Notes: generated by a model not told the origin, from the sequence alone. A stretch of DNA of 22,696 nucleotides from an uncultured bacterium (GCA_905216095.1 CAJMSQ010000031.1:1-22696); one strand, 5' to 3'; shown: positions 9,454-17,147, numbered from the stretch's first letter. Numbers and translations: made by a program.

Positions 9454-10728
9454 ATGTTATATTATTTCTTTCGGTTTCTTGAACAGTTCGGTGTCCCCGG
9501 TTCGAACCTGTGGGGCTATATCTCGTTTCGCTCCCTGCTGGCACTGATGCTCGCACTGGTCATTTCGGCCTGGTTCGGTGAGTATTTCATCAAGTGGATG
9601 AAGCGGCGCGGCATCAGCGAGACGCAGCGAGATGCCTCGATCGACCCGTTCGGCGTGCAGAAACTGAATGTGCCCTCGATGGGCGGCATCATCATCATCG
9701 TCGCGACCGTTGTACCCTGTTTTCTGCTGGGCCGCCTGCGCAATATATATATGATACTGATGCTGGTTACGACACTCTGGCTCGGGTTGCTCGGGTTCAT
9801 GGACGACTACATCAAGAATTTCAAGAAAAACAAGGACGGACTGCCCGGCAAATTCAAGATTGTCGGACAGGTCGTCATAGGCCTGTTCGTCGGTCTGGTG
9901 CTTTATTTCAGTCCCGACGCGGTCATACGCGAGAATATCGAGGTGCAACATCCCGAAGGCGCGCGTACCGAGGTGGTCCACAAGAGCCAGGCGGTGAAGT
10001 CCACCAAGACAACCATTCCTTTCTTCAAGAACAACAACTTCGACTATGCCGAGGTAGTGTCGTTCTGCGGGAAGTACAAGACGCAGGCCGGCTGGATACT
10101 GTTCGTTTTGGTGACGGTATTCATCATTACGGCCGTCTCGAACGGGGCCAACCTTAATGACGGTATGGACGGCATGGCGGCCGGAAATTCCGCCATCATC
10201 TGTATTGCGCTCGGCATACTGGCCTACGTCTCGAGCCATATAGAATACGCCAGCTATCTCAATATCATGTATGTGCCCGGGTCGCAGGAACTGGTGATTT
10301 TCATCAGTGCCATGGTCGGCGCGCTGATAGGTTTTCTCTGGTACAATGCTTATCCGGCACAGATATTCATGGGTGACACCGGTTCACTGACCATCGGCGG
10401 CGTCATAGCCGTATTGGCCGTCATCATACACAAGGAACTGCTCATCCCGATACTGTGCGGCGTGTTCCTGCTGGAGAGCCTGAGCGTCATTCTCCAGGTG
10501 GAATATTTCAAACTCGGCAAGCGCCGGGGTGTACGTCAGCGGTTGTTCAAGCGGACACCCATCCACGACAATTTCCGTATGCTTCCCGGCCAGCTCGACC
10601 CCGACTGCCGCTATGTTTTCAAGAACTGGCCGCACGGCGCATGGCATGAATCTAAGATTACGGTGCGTTTCTGGATTACGACCATACTTCTGGCGGCGGC
10701 TGCCATCATTACTTTGAAAATCAGATAA
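9454..10728 (+). CDS. mraY: Phospho-MurNAc-pentapeptide translocase
   Basis: A 424-residue polytopic inner-membrane enzyme that transfers phospho-MurNAc-pentapeptide to undecaprenyl phosphate, making lipid I. Active-site signatures are MDDYIKNFKKNKDGLPGKFK (116-135, Asp pair 117-118), NLNDGMDGMAAG (233-244, Asp236 and Asp239) and FMGDTGSL (305-312, Asp308). It is longer than the roughly 360-residue enterobacterial enzyme because of a polar insert at about 153-208, which Bacteroidetes MraY proteins commonly have. The loop that reads HHHFE in many MraY proteins reads HDNFR here (371-375); the first His is kept. murD starts 12 bp downstream. Confidence 0.95.
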   Translation: MLYYFFRFLEQFGVPGSNLWGYISFRSLLALMLALVISAWFGEYFIKWMKRRGISETQRDASIDPFGVQKLNVPSMGGIIIIVATVVPCFLLGRLRNIYMILMLVTTLWLGLLGFMDDYIKNFKKNKDGLPGKFKIVGQVVIGLFVGLVLYFSPDAVIRENIEVQHPEGARTEVVHKSQAVKSTKTTIPFFKNNNFDYAEVVSFCGKYKTQAGWILFVLVTVFIITAVSNGANLNDGMDGMAAGNSAIICIALGILAYVSSHIEYASYLNIMYVPGSQELVIFISAMVGALIGFLWYNAYPAQIFMGDTGSLTIGGVIAVLAVIIHKELLIPILCGVFLLESLSVILQVEYFKLGKRRGVRQRLFKRTPIHDNFRMLPGQLDPDCRYVFKNWPHGAWHESKITVRFWITTILLAAAAIITLKIR

Positions 10729-10740
10729 AACCTGTAGAAA

Positions 10741-12075
10741 ATGAAAATAGTCATACTGGGTGCTGCCGAGAGCGGTGTGGGTGCGGCTGTGCTGGCCCAC
10801 AAGAAAGGACATGAGGTGTTCGTATCGGATGGCGGCGTCATCAAACCGCAATACAAGGAACTGCTCGACCGTTACGGCCTGCCGTGGGAGGAAGGAGGAC
10901 ACTCGGAAGAGCGTATCCTCATGGCCGACGAGGTCATCAAGAGCCCGGGCATACCCGACAGCGTTCCCCTTGTCCGTAAGTTGCACGAGAAGCATGTTCC
11001 CGTGGTCAGCGAGATTGAATTCGCCGCCCGCTACACCGACGCCACCATGATATGTATCACCGGAAGCAACGGCAAGACGACCACAACATCCCTCATCTAT
11101 CATATTCTCCGCAAGGCGGGACTTGACGTCGGCCTTGCCGGAAACATCGGGCATAGCCTGGCCCTGCAAGTGGCCGAAGAACCTCATGCCGCCTATGTCA
11201 TAGAATTGTCTTCGTTCCAGCTTGACGGCATGTTCGACTTTCGTGCCAACGTCGCGGTGCTGTTGAACATCACGCCCGACCATCTTGACCGTTACGACTT
11301 CTGTCTGCAGAACTACGTAGACTCGAAAATGCGTATCCTGCAGAACCAAACTGCCGACGATACCTTTATTTATTGGGACGGCGACGAGCATGTGAACCGC
11401 GAACTGCCGCGTTACGACGTGCAGGCCCGCATCTGCCGTTTCTCCGATGCTCCGGCCGACGGCATGACGGCTTATCCCGAAGACGGTATGCTGCGGATTT
11501 TCTCGCCTGTGGCATTCGAGATGCCTTTGGCGGAACTTTCGCTGCCCGGCAAGCACAATCTGCGCAACATCATGGCGGCTGCCTCGGCGGCTCTGACGGT
11601 CGGTGTCCCCGCCGACGTGCTTCGTGCCGCCCTGTCCGATTTTCCCGGTGTGGAACATCGGCTGGAGAAAGTCGCCGACGTGGCCGGCGTACACTATGTG
11701 AACGATTCGAAAGCCACCAATGTGGATGCCTGCCAGTGTGCCATGGAGAGCATGACAACTCCCGTCGTGCTCATTCTGGGCGGTCTTGACAAAGGAAACG
11801 ATTACTCCACGCTGCTGCCTGTCATCCGCGAGAAATGCCGCGCCCTGGTCTATCTCGGCGCGGACAATGCCAAACTTCATGCCTCGTTCGACGCCCTCGG
11901 GCTGCCCGTGGCCGACACATCCTCGATGGCAGACTGCGTGAAAGCCTGTGCCCGTCTGGCCTGTGCCGGCGACACCGTATTGCTGAGTCCCTGCTGTGCC
12001 AGCTTCGACCTTTTCCGCAACATGGGCGACCGCGGCCGCCAGTTCAAGGCGCAGGTGAAGGCCCTGCCGCAGTGA
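10741..12075 (+). CDS. murD: UDP-MurNAc-L-alanine:D-glutamate ligase
   Basis: This 444-residue cytoplasmic ligase adds D-glutamate to UDP-MurNAc-L-alanine, the step before MurE. An N-terminal UDP-binding fold starts KIVILGAAESGVGAAVLA (2-19). The ATP loop is TGSNGKTTTT (107-116). ELSSFQLD (155-162), NITPDHLDRYD (176-186), EHRLE (305-309), NDSKATN (321-327) and GGLDKGNDY (347-355) are all characteristic of MurD. The length is normal for the family. A 112-bp gap follows before ftsW. Confidence 0.95.
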   Translation: MKIVILGAAESGVGAAVLAHKKGHEVFVSDGGVIKPQYKELLDRYGLPWEEGGHSEERILMADEVIKSPGIPDSVPLVRKLHEKHVPVVSEIEFAARYTDATMICITGSNGKTTTTSLIYHILRKAGLDVGLAGNIGHSLALQVAEEPHAAYVIELSSFQLDGMFDFRANVAVLLNITPDHLDRYDFCLQNYVDSKMRILQNQTADDTFIYWDGDEHVNRELPRYDVQARICRFSDAPADGMTAYPEDGMLRIFSPVAFEMPLAELSLPGKHNLRNIMAAASAALTVGVPADVLRAALSDFPGVEHRLEKVADVAGVHYVNDSKATNVDACQCAMESMTTPVVLILGGLDKGNDYSTLLPVIREKCRALVYLGADNAKLHASFDALGLPVADTSSMADCVKACARLACAGDTVLLSPCCASFDLFRNMGDRGRQFKAQVKALPQ

Positions 12076-12089
12076 CTTTTCCCTGTCCC

Positions 12090-12130
12090 GGCACCGTGAT
12101 GCCCCTTTCGGGGATTGCCACATCCGTGCC
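12090..12130 (+). other. Possible nested hairpin between murD and ftsW
   Basis: GGCAC (12090-12094) can pair with GTGCC (12126-12130) around an inner CCCC-tttc-GGGG hairpin (12102-12113). No T-run follows, so it is unlikely to terminate. It could slow transcription or adjust ftsW expression. Weak evidence. Confidence 0.25.
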
Positions 12131-12187
12131 GTGCGTTCCTCTTATTCCTTCTGCGGAGTTTAACCGAAAACAAATGTCCGACTATAC

Positions 12188-13432
12188 ATGAAACCGTCCT
12201 TCCAACGTTTCTTCCAAGGCGACCTTGTGATATGGATTGTCTTTTTCCTGCTGTGCATGATTTCGCTTGTCGAAGTGTTCAGCGCGGCCAGCTCGTTGTC
12301 CTACAAGAGCGGGAACTTCATGGCGCCGCTTTTCAAGCAGGCCGCTTTTCTGGCCGTGGGCACCGCCGTGGTCTGGTTCTTTCATTCCATCCCCTGTCGC
12401 TATTTCAAGATTATCCCCGTGCTGTTCTGGCCGCTTTGTGTCCTGCTGCTCATTGTCACTTTGTTCTTCGGAACATCCGAAAACGGCGGCGCGCGTTGGC
12501 TTTCGTTCTTCGGCATACAGTTTCAGCCTTCGGAAATCGCGAAGGGAGTGGTCGTTACGAGCGTCGCGCTGATACTTGCCTACATGCAACGCGAGGACGG
12601 GGCCGACGAGAAGGCCATGAAGTACGTCCTTGTGGTGGGCGGAACCATCTGTGCCCTTATCTTTCCCGAAAACCTGTCCACGGCGGTCATCCTGTTCGCC
12701 ACGGTATTCATCATGATGTTTATCGGGCGCGTGCCTGTGTTGCAGTTGGGGAAAATCATCGCCTTTTTTGCCGCCGTCGGCGCGTTCATCGTACTGATGG
12801 TGGCCGTTCTGCCCGAGAATACCGTCAAGGACTCGCGTGTGCTCCACCGGTTCAGCACGTGGGAGTCGCGTCTCAGCAACCACACCGAGGCCGAAATGAA
12901 CGATACCATCTACTTGCGCGAGCATCCGCAGGAGGCCCACGCGCGCATAGCCATAGCCTCGAGCAACGTCATCGGCAAGATGCCCGGAAATTCCAGCCAG
13001 CGAGACAGGCTGTCGCAGGCATTTTCCGACTTCATCTATGCCATAATCATCGAAGAAATGGGCATTTTCGGTGCAGTGCTCGTCGTCTTCCTCTACATCA
13101 TCCTGCTCTTCCGGGCGGGGCGCATAGCCAGCAGGTGCGAGCGGAACTTCCCTGCGTTCCTCACCATGGGGCTTGCCATACTCCTAGTATCGCAGGCCAT
13201 GCTCAACATGCTGGTGGCCGTCGGCCTTTTTCCCGTGACGGGACAGCCCTTGCCGCTGATCAGCCGTGGAGGAACGTCCACCATCATCAATTGTGTCTAT
13301 TTCGGCATGATTCTCAGCGTGAGCCGTTATGCCCGCAAGAACAATGAGGACACCGGCAAGGGACAGATTGAGATGGAACCCGAGGCCGCGGCCGTCGAGC
13401 GCGAGTTCCAAAGCAACGAGGGGCTGGCCTGA
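12188..13432 (+). CDS. ftsW: Septal peptidoglycan glycosyltransferase FtsW
   Basis: A 414-residue SEDS-family membrane protein that polymerises lipid II at the division septum with FtsI. About ten hydrophobic segments are visible. Family marks include ENGGARWLSFFGIQFQPSEIAKG (98-120, read in two parts as NGGARWL and QPSEIAK), SDFIYAIIIEEMG (280-292) with Asp281 at the position of the catalytic Asp of SEDS enzymes, and PVTGQPLPLISRGGTS (349-364). FtsW is preferred over RodA because of its place in the dcw cluster beside ftsI and murD. The ATG at 12188 is preceded by a 112-bp gap with no clear promoter. The C-terminal cytoplasmic tail is acidic and polar. Confidence 0.92.
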   Translation: MKPSFQRFFQGDLVIWIVFFLLCMISLVEVFSAASSLSYKSGNFMAPLFKQAAFLAVGTAVVWFFHSIPCRYFKIIPVLFWPLCVLLLIVTLFFGTSENGGARWLSFFGIQFQPSEIAKGVVVTSVALILAYMQREDGADEKAMKYVLVVGGTICALIFPENLSTAVILFATVFIMMFIGRVPVLQLGKIIAFFAAVGAFIVLMVAVLPENTVKDSRVLHRFSTWESRLSNHTEAEMNDTIYLREHPQEAHARIAIASSNVIGKMPGNSSQRDRLSQAFSDFIYAIIIEEMGIFGAVLVVFLYIILLFRAGRIASRCERNFPAFLTMGLAILLVSQAMLNMLVAVGLFPVTGQPLPLISRGGTSTIINCVYFGMILSVSRYARKNNEDTGKGQIEMEPEAAAVEREFQSNEGLA

Positions 13433-13475
13433 CGTCCGTCTGCGCACGTGTCCTCATCCCTTAATTCCTGAAAGT

Positions 13476-14162
13476 ATGAGATACCTCACCATCCTTTTGC
13501 TGCTTATCGGCCTGTCGGCGGATGTTTCCGCACACACCGACAAGGACAGGCGCGTCCGTGTGCGGCTGGAAACCACGGTCGGCACGATGGTCATGGCACT
13601 CTTTGACGAGACACCCCGGCATCGTGACAACTTCCTCAAGTTGGTGCGTCAAGGATATTACGACGGGTTGCTGTTCCACCGCGTCATAGCGGACTTCATG
13701 GTGCAGACCGGTGACCCCGAATCGCGTGCGGCGAAGCCCGGCCAGCGGCTGGGTGACGGCGGACCCGGTTATACGTTGCCCCTCGAGACGGCTTTACCCT
13801 ATCGTTACCATTATCGTGGTGCCGTGGCTGCGGCCCGCGAGCCGGACGAGGTGAATCCCGAGCGCCGCAGCAGCGGTTCGCAGTTCTACATTGTATGGGG
13901 AAAAACCTTTAACGAACGTACTTTCCCGCCCATGCGGGACTATGTGTCCGAAATGACGGGCGGCGAGGTCGAATTCACGCCCGAAATGGTGCGTACCTAT
14001 ATGAACGAAGGCGGAGCGCCCCATCTTGACGGCCAATATACCGTTTTCGGCGAAATCATCGAGGGAATGAAGGTGGTGAAAGCCATTCAGAAAGCCGAAA
14101 CCGATGCCGACGACCGCCCTGTCGAGGATATCCGCATCATCAGGGCCGAGGTGGTGGAGTGA
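13476..14162 (+). CDS. Periplasmic cyclophilin-type peptidyl-prolyl isomerase
   Basis: A 228-residue protein with an N-terminal signal peptide (MRYLTILLLLIGLSADVSA, cleavage likely before HTDKD), so it acts outside the cytoplasm, where cyclophilins isomerise X-Pro bonds during folding. The cyclophilin core shows VRLETTVGTMVMALFDETP, HRDNFLKLV, LFHRVIADFMVQTGDPES (active-site Arg in FHR), GSQFYIVWG and YTVFGEIIEGMKVV. It carries an insert of about 50 residues between GSQFYIVWG and the final strand region (about 154-185) that small cyclophilins lack. The open frame extends upstream into ftsW, but ATG 13476 gives the signal peptide and is clearly the start. It lies 43 bp after ftsW, where most dcw clusters have murG. 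Specific substrates cannot be inferred. Confidence 0.88.
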   Translation: MRYLTILLLLIGLSADVSAHTDKDRRVRVRLETTVGTMVMALFDETPRHRDNFLKLVRQGYYDGLLFHRVIADFMVQTGDPESRAAKPGQRLGDGGPGYTLPLETALPYRYHYRGAVAAAREPDEVNPERRSSGSQFYIVWGKTFNERTFPPMRDYVSEMTGGEVEFTPEMVRTYMNEGGAPHLDGQYTVFGEIIEGMKVVKAIQKAETDADDRPVEDIRIIRAEVVE

Positions 14163-14314
14163 AATCCCGAAGAAGTCCGGCGTGTAACGACCTCTGTATT
14201 CTTTTTCCGGATGTATGGTGTGAAATCTCCGGACTGTTCTGACGCCTGCCTTACGGCAAGTTGATAAGTATCTCCTGGTAAATTAACATTTGCCTTCCGG
14301 CAATTTAACAGTTC

Positions 14315-14345
14315 TTGCTTTTGGCCGAAAAATGTTGTATCTTTG
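14315..14345 (+). promoter_or_regulatory. Promoter in repeat copy B
   Basis: TTG (14315-14317), a 20-bp spacer and TATCTTTG (14338-14345) make a full Bacteroidetes-type promoter, with the same spacing as the copy A promoter and a nearly identical spacer. The first transcribed base would be near 14352. Confidence 0.7.
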
Positions 14346-14352
14346 TATAGAC

Positions 14353-14389
14353 AAACGGGGAGAATCATAAACGTTCTCCCCGTTTTGCT
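14353..14389 (+). terminator. Strong intrinsic terminator directly after the copy B promoter
   Basis: AAACGGGGAGAA (14353-14364) and TTCTCCCCGTTT (14374-14385) form a perfect 12-bp stem with a 9-base loop, ending in TTTTGCTTT. It starts at about the expected transcription start of the copy B promoter, so the transcript would be little more than this hairpin. It is also the first strong terminator downstream of the dcw operon and may end that operon. Confidence 0.8.
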
Positions 14390-14436
14390 TTATATGCCTG
14401 TCTTTCAGTCGGGAACTATCCCTATGACCCGAAAAA

Positions 14437-14493
14437 CTACATGGCTTGTAGAAATAACCGGAAGCCATGTAGTTTTTCCTACAAGCCATGTAG
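14437..14493 (+). repeat. Three-arm CTACATGGC inverted-repeat cluster
   Basis: CTACATGGCTTGTAG (14437-14451) is a perfect 15-bp inverted match of CTACAAGCCATGTAG (14479-14493). Between them GCCATGTAG (14464-14472) matches 9 bp of the first arm. The first arm can therefore pair with either the middle or the last arm, giving two mutually exclusive folds in RNA. Confidence 0.8.
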
Positions 14494-14660
14494 GCGCATC
14501 TGTCTCCTTGACCCGATAAAACGACAAGTCGTTCCGCCTCACTTATCCCGCCCAAAAGAGTTAAAAATGTTAATTCTTCGTTTGGTATGTCCGGTACTCC
14601 CTGTATTCGTTGATTGGATGTAGTTTCTGCAATGTTCGATTTTTCGTTACCAAGATATTC

Positions 14661-14691
14661 TTGTGGATGTCAATTATTATCACTATTTTTG
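14661..14691 (+). promoter_or_regulatory. Probable promoter of the restriction-modification gene
   Basis: TTG (14661-14663), exactly 20 bp, then TATTTTTG (14684-14691) matches the Bacteroidetes promoter pattern. It implies transcription from about 14698 and a leader of about 70 nt. It overlaps an alternative GTG at 14663, arguing that translation begins at ATG 14771. Confidence 0.6.
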
Positions 14692-14770
14692 TCCAAAGAA
14701 TAATCCAATTGTGACAGTAACCGCTGTATTATGCCGGTTTTGTCGATGCGCTTTCCAATGGTACGACAAT

Positions 14771-15277
14771 ATGAAAAAGAATGAACTACATACGAAAGGT
14801 AAGAAAGAGGTTATAACAGACAACATTGTGCGCGATTTCTTTCTGCAATATGAGGATGAAATTATCATAGAACAACAGTCGTCGCAGAATCCCATTATTG
14901 ATAAATTACTTCGCCATTCCTCTAAAAAAGGTTTGGGCAAGGGTTATCCGGATTTTATCCTACAGTTCAAAAATAACAAGCAAATTGTTGTGGTAATTGA
15001 GGACAAGGCCGACAAGAAGTTCCATGAGAGCGAGTGTCACAGGCAATATGCGGATTATGCCGTAGATGGGGTGTTGCTTTATGCTTCTACCCTTTCACGC
15101 CAGTTCGATGTTATCGCAATAGCCATCAGTGGAACGGATAAGAATGACTTGAAGGTTTCGCACTATATTCATTTGAAAGACGAACCTTTAGCTTTTTCTT
15201 ATTTCGGCGATAAATTATGTGCCCCAAACGATTATATGGAGGGACTGAACCTATCGGAAGAAAAGGCAGGATTATGA
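14771..15277 (+). CDS. Nuclease-like N-terminal part of a frameshifted restriction-modification protein
   Basis: The 168-residue product ends in TGA shortly after LNLSEEKAGL. It contains a PD-(D/E)XK nuclease core: GKGYPDFILQF (Asp61), then VVVIEDKADKKFHES with Glu77 and Lys79. The central strand pattern resembles the N-terminal nuclease-like domain of type I R subunits and type IIG enzymes. The 29 bases before the stop are also open in the next frame, which reads KKRQDYDKLLDYTRVLNT and continues straight into the methylase at 15285. A single +1 shift near 15257-15266 (GAAGAAAAGG) would join both into one protein of about 795 residues. I infer that the two were one gene. Whether the shift is a mutation, a sequencing error or used in vivo cannot be told. 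Base composition is AT-richer than the dcw genes. Confidence 0.7.
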   Translation: MKKNELHTKGKKEVITDNIVRDFFLQYEDEIIIEQQSSQNPIIDKLLRHSSKKGLGKGYPDFILQFKNNKQIVVVIEDKADKKFHESECHRQYADYAVDGVLLYASTLSRQFDVIAIAISGTDKNDLKVSHYIHLKDEPLAFSYFGDKLCAPNDYMEGLNLSEEKAGL

Positions 15278-15284
15278 CAAACTG

Positions 15285-17147
15285 TTGGACTACACCCGTG
15301 TGCTGAACACGATGCTGCATACAATGAAAATAGATGAGGCTGAGCGTTGTATACTTGCAAGTTGTATCCTGTTGGCATTACGGTTGCCCCATTTCAAAAG
15401 TTATTACAAGACAGAGACCAGTCCGGGTATTTTGGCCAATCACATGATAAACGATGTGATGGATTGGTTCAGGAAGGAAAATGTCGGTCAAAAGAAAATA
15501 GAGATAATGGAGTCCAAATATGCCACAATTCGTGGAATGTTTGCTCAGACAGATGAAGGTGAGAACCCTTTGCGTGATTTGATAACCGACATGGAGTTGA
15601 ATATTGATGCTTTCGAGAAAACCAATCGATATTATGATGTATTGGGACAACTATACATCGCATTCCTGCGCTATGCCAATACAAGCAATGATCTTGGAGT
15701 AGTTCTTACTCCTACCCATATTACCGAACTTTTCGTCGATTTGGCCGCAGTGAGTAAGGATTCTGTGGTCTTTGACAATTGTACAGGAACTTGTGGCTTC
15801 CTGATAGCAGCCATGAGTCGGATGATTCAAGATGCCAAAGGCGACAAAAGTGCAGAGAAATCCATCAAAAAAAATCAACTGATAGGTGTAGAGAACGGCG
15901 ATAAAATGTATTGTTTGGCTGCCTCTAATATGGCTATTCATGGTGATGGAAAAACAAATATTATCCCGGGGAACGGATTGGATGAAACACTTATTTCTTC
16001 GATTAAATCGGGGGTTCTCGATGAATTTACAGGGAAAATTTATAAACCGACCGTCGGATTGCTGAATCCACCGTATAAAGCCGATAAGAAGAATGACGTA
16101 GAGGAACTGGAGTTTGTGAAAAAGAATTTGGAAGCGTTGGTCGAGGGAGGTACTTGCATAGCCATCGTGCCGATGCAGTGTGCCATTTCCAATAAAGGGC
16201 GGATTGCGCTTCTGAAGAAAGAACTGTTGGAAAAGCATACCCTTGAGGCCGTGCTTTCTATGCCTGATGAACTATTTTACAATTCCGACAAGAGTGTGGC
16301 AACCTGTGTCATGATTTTTACGGCACATAAACCGCATACCGCAGATAAGGAAACGTTTTTTGGTTATTTTAAGGACGACGGCTTTGAAAAGCGGAAGAAA
16401 CTGGGACGCATAGATGTGCATAACAGGTGGGGCGAGATAAAGGACGAATGGTTGTATTTGTACCGGAACAGGAAGGAAGTTGCGGGAAAAAGCGTCATGT
16501 ATCACGTTTCGGCCAAGGACGAATGGTGCGCCGAGGCTTATCTTGTAACGGATTATTCCAGTCTGGCTAAAAACTGTTTTGTCAAGGATTTGTGTGCGTA
16601 TTCTACTTATCTTGTAAAAAATGGCGATTATTACATCCCGAAAGTGTACAGCAACATTCCTGTGAATGATATGGCTATTCCACTGGAGGTTGGAAAGTGG
16701 AAATGGTTTAGTCTTACGGACGATCTTTTTCACCATTCGAAAGGCAAGCGCCTGACTAAGGCGGACAGCATCAGCGGAGACATACCGTTGGTGACTGCCG
16801 GCGAGAACAACCAGGGTGTGAGTCGTTTTGTCAATAATGAAATGGAAACTTTCTCGGATTGTATAACTATCGATATGTTTGGCTATTGTGTTTACAGGGG
16901 CTATGAGTTCTGTTGCGATGACAATATACTGGTGCTGACACCAAAGGAAGATATCTCCCAATATGCCATGATGTTTTTAGTTACTGTAATTAATCGGGAT
17001 AGCTATAAATGTGCGTATGGTCGGCAGTATCGTAAGAAGACATTGATGAAACATAAAATTAAACTTCCTGCGAATGAGACAGGAACTCCGGATTGGATTT
17101 TTATGGAAGGTTATATCAAAAGTCTGCCTTTCTCTGCCAACTTGTAA
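15285..17147 (+). CDS. N6-adenine DNA methylase plus target-recognition part (type IIG/type I-like), continuation of the gene at 14771
   Basis: The frame is open from 15249; 15285 is a TTG and the first ATGs are at 15312 and 15324, so no convincing independent start exists. After a helical linker, residues 161-175 (VVFDNCTGTCGFLIA) are the SAM-binding motif I. Motif IV NPPY at 261-264 marks an adenine-N6 (gamma-class) methyltransferase. VLSMPDELFYN and SVATCVMIF are typical of HsdM-like proteins. The last 150 residues (WKWFSLTDDLFHHSKGKR, ITIDMFGYCVYRG, DNILVLTPKED) resemble a type I S-subunit target-recognition domain. Together with the upstream nuclease domain this would be a single-chain restriction and modification enzyme. 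No separate hsdR or hsdS is present. The second Gly of motif I is Cys170 here; its effect is unclear. AT-rich composition suggests horizontal transfer. Confidence 0.78.
   Translation: MDYTRVLNTMLHTMKIDEAERCILASCILLALRLPHFKSYYKTETSPGILANHMINDVMDWFRKENVGQKKIEIMESKYATIRGMFAQTDEGENPLRDLITDMELNIDAFEKTNRYYDVLGQLYIAFLRYANTSNDLGVVLTPTHITELFVDLAAVSKDSVVFDNCTGTCGFLIAAMSRMIQDAKGDKSAEKSIKKNQLIGVENGDKMYCLAASNMAIHGDGKTNIIPGNGLDETLISSIKSGVLDEFTGKIYKPTVGLLNPPYKADKKNDVEELEFVKKNLEALVEGGTCIAIVPMQCAISNKGRIALLKKELLEKHTLEAVLSMPDELFYNSDKSVATCVMIFTAHKPHTADKETFFGYFKDDGFEKRKKLGRIDVHNRWGEIKDEWLYLYRNRKEVAGKSVMYHVSAKDEWCAEAYLVTDYSSLAKNCFVKDLCAYSTYLVKNGDYYIPKVYSNIPVNDMAIPLEVGKWKWFSLTDDLFHHSKGKRLTKADSISGDIPLVTAGENNQGVSRFVNNEMETFSDCITIDMFGYCVYRGYEFCCDDNILVLTPKEDISQYAMMFLVTVINRDSYKCAYGRQYRKKTLMKHKIKLPANETGTPDWIFMEGYIKSLPFSANL

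Larger units (their letters stand above)
14281..14575 (+). repeat. Dispersed promoter-terminator repeat, copy B, with 11-bp terminal inverted repeats
   Basis: Read on the plus strand, this 295-bp stretch repeats the block order of copy A at 3008-3282. It has TTAACA boxes at 14283 and 14305 (22-bp period), the 42-bp promoter block ending at 14345, a terminator hairpin, CTACATGGCTTGTAG units (14437-14493), CCCAAAAG (14551-14558) and GTTAAAAATGTTAAT (14560-14574). AATTAACATTT (14281-14291) and AAATGTTAATT (14565-14575) are perfect inverted ends, as in a miniature mobile element, but no target duplication is evident. It lies between the cyclophilin gene and the restriction-modification gene. The flanks 14163-14280 and 14576-14660 hold no gene that I can support. 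Confidence 0.8.

Noticed and set aside
10384..12123. 579-codon open frame antisense to mraY and murD
   Set aside because: Despite its length it is a shadow of murD codon usage; composition is His/Gln/Val-rich with no motifs.
12115..13347. 410-codon plus-strand frame overlapping ftsW
   Set aside because: It lies in another frame of ftsW; the product is Arg/His-rich and lacks membrane segments, while the ftsW frame has all SEDS marks.
14437..14493. CRISPR-like array
   Set aside because: There are only three arms, in inverted orientation, with no regular spacers and no cas genes.
15257..15277. Programmed -1 frameshift between nuclease and methylase parts
   Set aside because: Joining the frames needs a +1 (or -2) shift, and no classical slippery heptamer or strong downstream structure is visible.
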